From Rickettsiales bacterium (GTDB lineage: Bacteria; Pseudomonadota; Alphaproteobacteria; Rickettsiales; JALZUV01), in NCBI GenBank assembly GCA_023301245.1, contig JALZUV010000057.1:1-9333 (forward strand): DNA of 9,333 nt, written 5' to 3'. The notes below the pieces were generated by a model. It did not search any database, was not told the DNA's origin, and was given only the letters and a program-made list of their open reading frames with translations. Positions 1 through 7,500 of this stretch are shown piece after piece. Numbering within the stretch: the first letter of the stretch is position 1; every line of letters begins with the position of its first letter. A program made the position numbers and the translations under genes.

Positions 1-60
1 GGCAAGAGCCATCGCACATAAAACCAATATTGCGGATAGGGTCTGTAATATCTTACTCAT
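1..60 (-). CDS. 5' end of a secreted or membrane protein gene, possibly the next tandem virB6 (truncated by window edge)
   Basis: Only the first 20 codons are present, starting with ATG at 60-58. They read MSKILQTLSAILVLC and onward to A20: a short polar start with Lys3, then an uninterrupted hydrophobic stretch, which is a typical signal-peptide or membrane-anchor beginning. The ATG overlaps the TGA of the preceding virB6 as ATGA, so the two genes are probably translationally coupled in one operon. No other ATG, GTG or TTG start occurs in this frame between the upstream stop (102-100) and this ATG, so the start is the only reasonable one. A GGGGAG sits directly against the ATG, which is closer than usual for a Shine-Dalgarno sequence. 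In Rickettsiales the gene after the first virB6 is normally another virB6 whose product also has a signal peptide, so that is the best guess, but no family-specific residue is visible. Real gene: likely. Identity: uncertain. Confidence 0.6.
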   Translation of the reverse strand, partial: MSKILQTLSAILVLCAMALA

Positions 61-1745
61 CTCCCCAACATCTCTTTCATGACACTTTTTACTGCATCGC
101 TATGATCACCCGATTCTTTACCACGCTTCATGGCCTCTTTAGTGCCCTCAAGGGATTTCCTCACCTCGGCTTCACCCACCATTCGTGCTTTAGCAACCCC
201 ACCAAAACCTTTCAAGTTTTGCGCCACTAAATCATGTGTAATTTGTGGAGCAGCAACGATGAGACTATAGAGAATAAAGACTAAAATAGCCGTGGCTGCT
301 ACTTGAGTAATAACAGCAAGTATCCACTCATCTTGACGAGTTATCGTATAGGTAATGGGATTGCCATCAGCATCTAATTCAGGGTTACCATTAGCGTCTA
401 ATTGGGTCACTATTTTGTCGTTAACACCTAACGCCAATGCCACACCTTCAAAATCTAGTTGCGGGCTAGTAATCCCCCCTTTAAAGCTGCCATCCTCAAG
501 CGTATCACCCCGATTAGTAATCACACCTCCATCGTCCGTTTGCTGTTGCACCGCATCACTCTCGCTCGAATTTGTTGTAAGCACTCCGGGGTCAGTATGC
601 TGGGTATAAGAGAATATAGGTCTGTGAGCGACGTAGCTAAACCAGTTATTTGTAGGGTCAGAAAAGGCCTGATTTTCTTCGCCTGAGAAAGCTTCCGAGA
701 AATTCACCGATTCTGCAATGTCGGGTTTATTGGTTATGGTTCCATAGAGGGAGGTTGGGCCCACGAAAATGGCAAATTCTAGTGCCGTTAAAACCAATAC
801 TGAGAACAACACAAGCAACATAGGTTGCAACAAGTAAGCAAGCAGTATTTTAAACCATGTCGTGAACTTCTGATAGGTTTGACCAAAGAAAATTAATGGA
901 ACAAATAAAGGCGCTAAAAGGTAAACAAATGAAAGCCCAATAATCGCTACAATATAAGAATAAACAAGCCGCATTCCCATGAGCAAAATGGTAACAATAA
1001 CATAGCCTACACCAACAAACGCAGCGGCAGCCGCGCCTCCAGCAAATAGCCAAGTCGTCATAAACCCTATCACCCCGCCGCCAATGTAGCCACCAACCAA
1101 ACCAGTAAATTTAACAAACAAACAATCCCACCGCGCCCATATCGAGGAGGCCCTTCCGTTCACATCTACATCACAAATATCGCCAATGTCACCAGCCGCC
1201 GCACCTACGATATTCACCCCTTGCGCTAACATTCTCAACAGGTTGATGTAGATCTCTTGAAACTGACTAAAAAACAAGAGAACTCCCCCAATTTTTAGAA
1301 TCAACATAAACGTATCTTTTGGAAGGCTACGGATGGTACCCATCATCAAATTTAAGCCATATAAAATCACGGCTAATAAAATACTACCATAGACAATTGC
1401 ATCAGAGAACTTCTTGTAACTGGGTGCATTGGGATTATTGGATGTACCGCTCATGACCGCCTTCATCACTTCGGGAATAACACCGTAAGTCTCAGAGGTG
1501 AAACACCCAATAATACGCTCAATCCATACACCAGAAGCGCACGGACAAATTGCCCCGCCCGATGAAAAGAAGTCATCCTTCATACCGGGCTTATCTGGGC
1601 TTGCCTTAAGCTCCTCACAAGCTTTGCGGTCTCTTTCAAAGTTTATTTTAACTAACGGTACATCACTATTTCTTTGTGCCAGTGCTTCGTGACCGCTCGA
1701 AAGCAGTAATCCTAAAGTTATAAATAAGCACAGGAAAAAGCGCAT
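57..1745 (-). CDS. virB6: VirB6/TrbL-family type IV secretion inner-membrane channel protein
   Basis: A 562-residue polytopic membrane protein of the VirB6/TrbL family, which forms part of the inner-membrane channel of type IV secretion systems. Residues 1-23 look like a cleavable signal peptide (positive start, hydrophobic core, ALA-Q cleavage site after A23). A soluble segment follows, with cysteines at 67, 69 and 81 in CPCASGVWIERIIGC. Probable membrane segments lie at about 115-136, 146-162, 215-235, 236-258, 260-287, 298-329 and 474-500. The glycine/alanine-rich stretch 218-247 and the central hydrophobic block fit the family core. Residues 331-470 form a long polar loop rich in Ser, Thr, Asp and Asn without membrane segments, and the C-terminus (about 505-562) is basic and helical. 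It is longer than Agrobacterium VirB6 (about 300 residues), as is common for Rickettsiales VirB6 paralogues. The ATG overlaps the virB4 stop by one base (TAATG), with GAGGGAG at 1762-1756 as ribosome site. The family call is firm; the exact paralogue is inferred from position. Confidence 0.88.
   Translation of the reverse strand: MRFFLCLFITLGLLLSSGHEALAQRNSDVPLVKINFERDRKACEELKASPDKPGMKDDFFSSGGAICPCASGVWIERIIGCFTSETYGVIPEVMKAVMSGTSNNPNAPSYKKFSDAIVYGSILLAVILYGLNLMMGTIRSLPKDTFMLILKIGGVLLFFSQFQEIYINLLRMLAQGVNIVGAAAGDIGDICDVDVNGRASSIWARWDCLFVKFTGLVGGYIGGGVIGFMTTWLFAGGAAAAAFVGVGYVIVTILLMGMRLVYSYIVAIIGLSFVYLLAPLFVPLIFFGQTYQKFTTWFKILLAYLLQPMLLVLFSVLVLTALEFAIFVGPTSLYGTITNKPDIAESVNFSEAFSGEENQAFSDPTNNWFSYVAHRPIFSYTQHTDPGVLTTNSSESDAVQQQTDDGGVITNRGDTLEDGSFKGGITSPQLDFEGVALALGVNDKIVTQLDANGNPELDADGNPITYTITRQDEWILAVITQVAATAILVFILYSLIVAAPQITHDLVAQNLKGFGGVAKARMVGEAEVRKSLEGTKEAMKRGKESGDHSDAVKSVMKEMLGR
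354..401 (-). repeat. Imperfect tandem repeat of 24 bases inside virB6 (two units)
   Basis: Units at 354-377 and 378-401 match at 16 of 24 bases by direct comparison. They encode two adjacent octapeptides, LDANGNPE and LDADGNPI (residues 449-464 of VirB6), in the polar loop just before the last membrane segment. Asp-x-Asn/Asp-Gly-Asn patterns resemble calcium-binding loops, but with only two units this is suggestive only. The divergence at third codon positions implies an old duplication kept at protein level. Confidence 0.75.
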
Positions 1746-4162
1746 TAGCTCGCTGCTCCCTCGCGTAATCTACGCTGGAAAACTGGTAAAAAGTCTGATG
1801 GTTTATCGCCCACTTCGGCTCGTACTTCATCGAGCACACGCACCGTATCGGCACGGGCAGAGAGCACATTAATTTCTTCATCCATACCGCTCAAATCAAT
1901 CCGCGCGATAACTACATCTTTACCCTGCTTAAGCAAGAAGAAGCGGCTGGCTGGGTCGGTCGTTTTAAGTAAATTAAACTCTCTATCACTCAGCATAAAT
2001 GCTTTCTGATAAGCGTCAGTTGCCTTTGCATTTGGCAAGAATATTTGCGTCGCAGTTTGCTGAATTAATGTGTCCGAAATTGAACTTTTCGTCGCATCTT
2101 CAACACTTTGCGTCGCAAATACTACCATCGCATTTAGTTTCCGCATGGTCTTGAGCCAGTCTTTAATTTTACCTGCGAAAATAGGGTTATCAATCAATGC
2201 CCATGCCTCATCGAGTACGACAATGGTGGGGGTTCCATCTAGCGATAAATTCACTTTATGAAACAAGTAAAGCAATACAGGTGCTAGCGTAGTTTTATCC
2301 GAAAGCACTTCACCCATTTCAAAGCCAAAGGTACTATGGGTAGAAAAATCGAGATTATCGTACGGGTTATCGAAAATGCGCGCATAGCGACCTTCGCCAT
2401 ACCAAGGCTTTAAGCGCGAGGCAATAGAGCCTGCTTTTTCCACGCCAAAGAAAGCTGAAATATTACGCAACATTCTATCTTTTTTAGCGAGCTTATAATT
2501 ACCATTAACCGCTTCTTGAATTTGTTCAATTTCTTCAGGTTCAAGCGATCTATCATCGGGCGTCACCAAAGCGGAAATCCATTCAGAAATAAAGTTCTTA
2601 TTCTCATTTGTTTCTGGCAAATGCAGCGGATTGAAACCACAACGCTCTGCGGGTTCAATGACGCTGTAGGAACCGCCAATGGCACGCACGAATATCTCGG
2701 CTCCCCTATCTTTATCGAACATAAATAAGCGGCAATTAAACTTTTGCGCCTGCGCACAAAGGAAGTTCATTAACACGGTTTTACCCGCACCTGTTGGGCC
2801 AATAATGGTCGTATGCCCTACATCACGCGTGTGAAAATTAAAGAAGAATGGAGTGCCAGAGGTGGTATCAAATACCGTTACCGCATCGCCCCAGTGGTTG
2901 CCTTTAATTTTGCCAATTGGATAATTATGTAGCGATACAAATCCCGCCAAATTCATTGTATTAATTTTCGAAGGCCGCCCTATATAGCCAAAATTACCCG
3001 GCAATTGCGCCCAATAACATTGCTCGAGAATAATCTTCTCACGCACGGGTTCAATACCTACATTTACCATTTCGCTGATAGCCAGCGCGAGCGAATCCTC
3101 TAATGCAGGTAGGTTATCGTCAATCACCATCACCGTACAATGGTGATCGCCAAAGGCAACATTACCACTCATCGCCATATCGAGTGCCGCGTTAATTTCA
3201 TGAATTTGACTGACCGCTGCATCATCAGCAGCTGCCATACGATTTTGCTGAGTACGCATTTTACCAATCGCAATCGTGCGGTTAACAAAGGAGAATGATT
3301 GCGTAATAATAAATTCAAACGGTAACTGCAAATAAGCATCTAACATACCAGCCGCTGTCGCGGGCGCATATTCCTTGATACTAATAACACCGGCAAAGCG
3401 CGTCTTAGTAAGGCCACGAACTTCAATAGCACGGTTACCAAAATATAAACGGTTAGTCGAAAGATAATGCGAGATATCCATCGTCGGCACCAACATCTGC
3501 TGGCGCTGGCCGCAATTGACTAACATTCCTAAAAATTGCAAAGGTTGCGAGAGCACGCCATGCGTCGTTTTTATGCATGTTAAAATACGTGGATTATAGT
3601 CGCGTAAACTCGCCAATAAACGATGAGTTACTTCCTTCAACTCTTTATGCCCTTCACGCACAGATTCTTGCTTATTTGTATCATCTACGGTGTTTGAAAG
3701 CACATTTAGATAATGCGATACTTTACTCCACCCCACCGTGTCTTCACGGCGTACTACAGTGATATATAACTCATTAACGAAGGATTCGTGACTCGTATGT
3801 TTTGCACGCCATTTTTCATTCAAACGATCAGCAAATGCATTAGAAAACTCACCCTTAGGATAAGTGCTTTTTTTACGCCGAACCGTATGAAACCACACTG
3901 CATAATTACCATTCGATAAACTTTTAAATAATGAATTACGCACCGCTTTCTTCAAATCAACATCAGCATCATCTGCTGTTTCAAACGACCAACCCTCAAG
4001 CCTAATCGTTTGCATAATTTCACCCGATTTAGTGATGATGGTCTCTTTATCAAAATGATGTTCGTAGGGAATAAACTCTGCGACTGAAACCTCGCGCTTA
4101 GAATAAGATGCATTCGTCACCTTACGGCGGCCAAAATGCAGATAGTCTTCTAACGCTTTCAT
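1745..4162 (-). CDS. virB4: VirB4-family type IV secretion ATPase
   Basis: An 805-residue protein of the VirB4/TrbE/CagE family, the large cytoplasmic ATPase at the base of type IV secretion systems, which powers assembly and substrate transfer. The N-terminal half (about 30-400) is the CagE/TrbE/VirB-type domain that contacts membrane partners such as VirB3. The C-terminal half is a RecA-like ATPase: Walker A GPTGAGKT at 455-462, Walker B IVVLDEA with Asp651 and catalytic-type Glu652, then FATQS at 682-686 as expected for the family. FDKDRG at 482-487 and GFNPL at 509-513 are further family-typical stretches. The length is normal for VirB4 (about 790-820), with no missing motif or frameshift, so it looks functional. 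The ATG lies 18 bases after the virB3 stop, with a purine-rich AGAGAGA upstream; the gene ends by sharing one base with the virB6 start. Rickettsiales often carry a second, divergent VirB4 elsewhere; complete ATPase motifs suggest this is the active copy. Confidence 0.97.
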   Translation of the reverse strand: MKALEDYLHFGRRKVTNASYSKREVSVAEFIPYEHHFDKETIITKSGEIMQTIRLEGWSFETADDADVDLKKAVRNSLFKSLSNGNYAVWFHTVRRKKSTYPKGEFSNAFADRLNEKWRAKHTSHESFVNELYITVVRREDTVGWSKVSHYLNVLSNTVDDTNKQESVREGHKELKEVTHRLLASLRDYNPRILTCIKTTHGVLSQPLQFLGMLVNCGQRQQMLVPTMDISHYLSTNRLYFGNRAIEVRGLTKTRFAGVISIKEYAPATAAGMLDAYLQLPFEFIITQSFSFVNRTIAIGKMRTQQNRMAAADDAAVSQIHEINAALDMAMSGNVAFGDHHCTVMVIDDNLPALEDSLALAISEMVNVGIEPVREKIILEQCYWAQLPGNFGYIGRPSKINTMNLAGFVSLHNYPIGKIKGNHWGDAVTVFDTTSGTPFFFNFHTRDVGHTTIIGPTGAGKTVLMNFLCAQAQKFNCRLFMFDKDRGAEIFVRAIGGSYSVIEPAERCGFNPLHLPETNENKNFISEWISALVTPDDRSLEPEEIEQIQEAVNGNYKLAKKDRMLRNISAFFGVEKAGSIASRLKPWYGEGRYARIFDNPYDNLDFSTHSTFGFEMGEVLSDKTTLAPVLLYLFHKVNLSLDGTPTIVVLDEAWALIDNPIFAGKIKDWLKTMRKLNAMVVFATQSVEDATKSSISDTLIQQTATQIFLPNAKATDAYQKAFMLSDREFNLLKTTDPASRFFLLKQGKDVVIARIDLSGMDEEINVLSARADTVRVLDEVRAEVGDKPSDFLPVFQRRLREGAAS

Positions 4163-4180
4163 AGTTATTCTCTCTATTAT

Positions 4181-4486
4181 TTAAAAAACATCGTAGGAGT
4201 TCGTTTGCTTATGAAACCCCCGATTAACGCATTTCATTCCCTTAGACATTCGCATAATAAACAACTCTACGGCACGAGGCTCATTCATGCATAGTAAAAA
4301 ACCAAGCCCATGAATTGCAGGCGCCATTACAAATAGAACTAAAAAGTTACCACTCCAAATGAACGCTAATAAGCAAATAGAGGCATTAACAATAAAATAC
4401 ATATAACTGACACCCATTGCCATAGGCGGGCGCGAAAGGCCTTGAAACAAGGCGTCAGACTTTAATCTAGAATCAGTATCTGCCAC
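4181..4486 (-). CDS. virB3: VirB3-family type IV secretion inner-membrane protein
   Basis: A 101-residue small membrane protein of the VirB3 family, which works with VirB4 at the inner membrane during pilus or channel assembly. Family marks: an N-terminal LFQGLSRPPMAMGV stretch (residues 13-26), where the Leu-Phe...Arg-Pro pattern is characteristic, two adjacent hydrophobic segments at about 26-43 and 47-66, then a Glu-Pro-Arg turn (69-71) and a basic C-terminal part. Position directly before virB4 is the usual order. The start is GTG at 4486-4484: it has GAGGTG five bases upstream, an in-frame TGA lies at 4498-4496 just ahead, and the next Met (residue 22) would remove the conserved Arg-Pro motif. 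VirB3 and VirB4 are separate proteins here, not fused as in some systems. Confidence 0.93.
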   Translation of the reverse strand: MADTDSRLKSDALFQGLSRPPMAMGVSYMYFIVNASICLLAFIWSGNFLVLFVMAPAIHGLGFLLCMNEPRAVELFIMRMSKGMKCVNRGFHKQTNSYDVF

Positions 4487-4491
4487 AATAA

Positions 4492-4497
4492 CACCTC
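4492..4497 (-). promoter_or_regulatory. Shine-Dalgarno sequence of virB3
   Basis: GAGGTG read on the minus strand, five bases before the GTG at 4486. It is the best ribosome site near this gene and supports the GTG start. It overlaps the in-frame TGA (4498-4496) that rules out an upstream start. Confidence 0.7.
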
Positions 4498-4523
4498 ACA
4501 AGCTTTTATTATTCAGCCTACAG

Positions 4524-4555
4524 AGTATCATAGTTATATTGCAGTTTTTTGACGT
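4524..4555 (-). promoter_or_regulatory. Candidate sigma70-type promoter of the virB operon
   Basis: In the AT-rich gap before virB3 the minus strand holds TATGAT at 4532-4527 (five of six to TATAAT) with ACGTCA at 4555-4550 seventeen bases ahead (only three of six to TTGACA). An overlapping TATAAC at 4538-4533 is an alternative -10. A start near 4520 would give a leader of roughly 35 bases ending in the virB3 ribosome site. Position is sensible because this is the only gap in the window able to house a promoter, but the -35 match is poor. Confidence 0.35.
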
Positions 4556-4562
4556 TATTGCA
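4537..4562 (-). repeat. Pair of 7-base direct repeats upstream of virB3 (operator-like)
   Basis: TGCAATA occurs perfectly at 4562-4556 and again at 4543-4537 on the minus strand, 19 bases apart start to start, bracketing the candidate -35 hexamer. Spacing near two helical turns on one DNA face is typical of tandem regulator sites, but in AT-rich DNA two 7-mers can also recur by chance. No regulator can be named. Confidence 0.3.
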
Positions 4563-4597
4563 TTATTATGCCATGAAAAAACATTAACTTGTGGGGA

Positions 4598-7500
4598 TTA
4601 CGCCGCCTTTTGTTTCGCGTGAGCCAATCGCTGCTCAATTCGTTCGACATCTTGCAGCGTCAATTCATAACGCTTTGCTAGCAAAATAGTGACCGACTCT
4701 TCGGCATTTACAACGACATTAATGCTAATGGGTTGCCCCAGTTCTTTTTCGAATTCTGCTAGAGCTTCTTTGAGCACGATAACTGCCGTACTGTCGCTAA
4801 CTTCAAAAGATTGCACCGTTCTTCTTACGCCAATTTTCGGCGCTTTCAACGCCTCTTCAAGTGCCACTACATTCTTTGCAATCAAACGAATACCTGAATC
4901 ATCTTGCTTACCTTCTGCGATCACCACCACCATATTACCCGACTGCAAAATATCGCGTTTTTCATCCAGCATTTTCTCGTCAAAAATTGAAACTTCGAAA
5001 GTTGCCGTTTCATCGGAGAGCCCCACGAAGGCAAAGCGCCCCTTTTGCGAGCGTTTATATTTTATATCCCCTACAATACCTGCCAATTTTACGGCACTAT
5101 AATCCGAACCCAAACGCCCTACTAAATTAGCCGCAGTAGTTCGGCGCAGCCCCTCCATTGCAGGCACGTAGCCCGCCAGTGGATGACCACTTAAAAAGAA
5201 CCCAATTGCGACAAACTCTTCATTTAAACGCTCAGTTTTCGTCCAATCAGGTACATCGGCCATGATGGGCTTGGGGATGGTCATTTCTTCGGGTGCAGCA
5301 GCAAATAAACTATCCTGCCCACTATCCGCATCATCCGCTTCGGCAGAGGCAAAACTTAGAGTTTTTTCTAATGATTCAATAAGCTGGCGACGGTTTTCAT
5401 TTAAACAATCAAATGCCCCAGAGCGTATTAAATTCTCCATTTGGCGTTTGTTCAACACCTTGCTGTCAACCCGTGTCACCATATCGAAAATATCAGTGAA
5501 TTTGCCATTCGCTTCGCGCTCAACTATGAGCACTTCCATAGCATCTCTTCCCACGTTCTTAAGCGCTCCCAATGCGTATCTTACAGCTTTCTTATCATCT
5601 GCTTTTTCTGTTCTGAAATCCGCAAAAGAATAATTGATACAAGGAGGCAACACCTCAATATCACGCCCCTTCGCATCTTCCGCAAAAATAGCCAGCTTTT
5701 CAGTATTTTGAATATCGTAGGTCATTGAAGCAGCGATAAATTCGGCAGGATAGTTTGCTTTCAAATAGGCAGTTTGATAGGCAATTAGCGCATAAGCGGC
5801 AGCATGCGACTTGTTAAAACCATAAGATGCAAACTTCGCCATCAGGTCAAAAATATCTTTGGCCGTAGCTTCTTTTACACCATTAGCAATGGCGCGCTCG
5901 GTAAAAAGCGTACGTTGCGCTTCCATTTCGGCAGCAATTTTCTTACCCATGGCACGACGCAACAAATCAGCCTCGCCCAAACTGTAGCTCGCAAGATCTT
6001 GCGCAATTTGCATTACTTGCTCTTGATAAATCATCACCCCGAAGGTTTCTTTGAGGTATTTCTCAAGCGACGGATGCAGATAAGTAGCCTCTTCACGCCC
6101 ATGTTTGCGCGCAATATAGGTCGGAATATTATCCATCGGCCCCGGACGATAGAGCGACACGAGTGCAATAATATCTTCCAATGTATCGGGCTTTAGCTTG
6201 CGCAGCGTGTCGCGCATACCTGATGATTCCAGCTGGAACACCCCTGTCGCATCACCCTCGCCGAGCATCTTATAGGTTGCTTCATCGCCTTCTGGTAACT
6301 GAAGTAAATCGAGCTCCACCCCTTCATTTTTCGCAATGAAATCACGCGCAGTTTGTAAAACGGACAGGGTTTTCAAACCTAAAAAGTCAAACTTTACGAG
6401 CCCTGCGCCTTCCGCATATTTCATGGAATATTGCACCACTAGCATATCGGAACGCGGGTCACGATAGAGCGGCAAAAGCTCCACCAAAGGCCTATCGCCA
6501 ATCACCACCCCTGCGGCGTGGGTCGATGCGTGGCGGTATAAACCTTCCAGTTGCAACGCCACTTCAACCATGCGCTCAATCTCTTCTTCCTCGCGGATAG
6601 CTGAGCGTAATGTAGGTTCTTGATCAATCGCTTCTTGCAGCGTTACAGGTGCAGCAGGGTTGTTTGGCACCAGCTTACAAATACGGTCAACTTGGCCGTA
6701 GGAAAGCTGCATAACTCGCCCCACATCGCGCAAAACCGCACGCGCTTGCAACTTACCAAAGGTGATAATTTGCGCTACTTGTTGTGCGCCATAACGTTCT
6801 TGCACATAGCGAATCACCTCATCGCGGCGGTCTTGGCAAAAGTCGATATCAAAATCGGGCATCGACACACGTTCAGGGTTCAAAAAACGCTCAAATAGCA
6901 AACCATAACGCAGCGGATCCAAATCGGTAATAAGTAACGCCCACGCCACAACCGACCCCGCACCTGAACCACGACCGGGGCCTACAGGAATGCCATTATC
7001 TTTCGTCCATTCAATAAAGTCCGATACAATCAGGAAGTAACCAGGAAAGCCCATTCCATTAATAACGCCCAGCTCATAATCTAGGCGGTCAGTGTATTTT
7101 TTCGCGGTTTCTACTCGCGTTGCTTCATCCATATCGCTTTTAAAAACATGGCTCTCTAAGCGCTTCTGCAACCCAGCTTCCGACTGCTCTTTAAGTTGGC
7201 GAATCTCTTCGTCAATATCACCAAAGCGCGGTAAAATAGGCTCGCGCGCAGGCGACATGTAAGAACAGCGCTTGGCGATATTCACGGTATTTTCTATCGC
7301 TTCAGGCAGGTCAGCAAACAGCTCGCACATTTCTTGCGTCGACTTAAAATAATGCTCTTGTGTTACTTTTCGCCTATCGCTTTGGCTTACATACGCACCA
7401 TCCGCAATACACATTAACGCATCATGCGCTTGATGCATTTTACGCGTTGCAAAATACACGTCATTTGTTGCGACAATAGGCAAATTATGCTGCGCGGCGA

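Larger units (their letters stand above)
4487..4597. other. Intergenic region between dnaE and virB3
   Basis: This 111-base gap is the only substantial non-coding DNA in the window. It is clearly AT-rich. I looked for a GC-rich hairpin followed by a T-run after the dnaE stop and found none; the T-run at about 4581-4576 is flanked only by a 3-4 base ATG/CAT palindrome. Transcription from lolC-lolD-dnaE could therefore continue into virB3 unless a factor-dependent terminator acts. The promoter candidate, direct repeats and ribosome site listed separately fall here. Confidence 0.7.

Noticed and set aside
355..686. Plus-strand open frames opposite the virB6 loop
   Set aside because: They are antisense to the virB6 frame, which continues intact and has sensible membrane topology on both sides of the loop; composition is low in complexity and no ribosome site is evident.
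850..1053. Short minus-strand frame within virB6, rich in Cys and aromatic residues
   Set aside because: It overlaps the core membrane domain of virB6 in another frame; the sequence looks like a frame-shifted reading of membrane-segment codons.
1..4486. Conjugative plasmid or integrative element
   Set aside because: No relaxase, coupling protein, integrase, attachment-site repeat or transposase is visible, and the block sits beside core chromosomal genes; the virB genes fit a chromosomal secretion system better.
4561..4597. Possible intrinsic terminator after dnaE
   Set aside because: There is a T-run on the minus strand, but its flanks pair over only 3-4 bases and nothing GC-rich precedes it.
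4689..6196. Plus-strand open frames of 120-140 codons opposite dnaE (4689-5102, 5262-5633, 5804-6196)
   Set aside because: They are antisense to clearly conserved dnaE codons, have no recognisable family residues and show Ser- or Phe/Arg/His-rich compositions typical of shadow frames.
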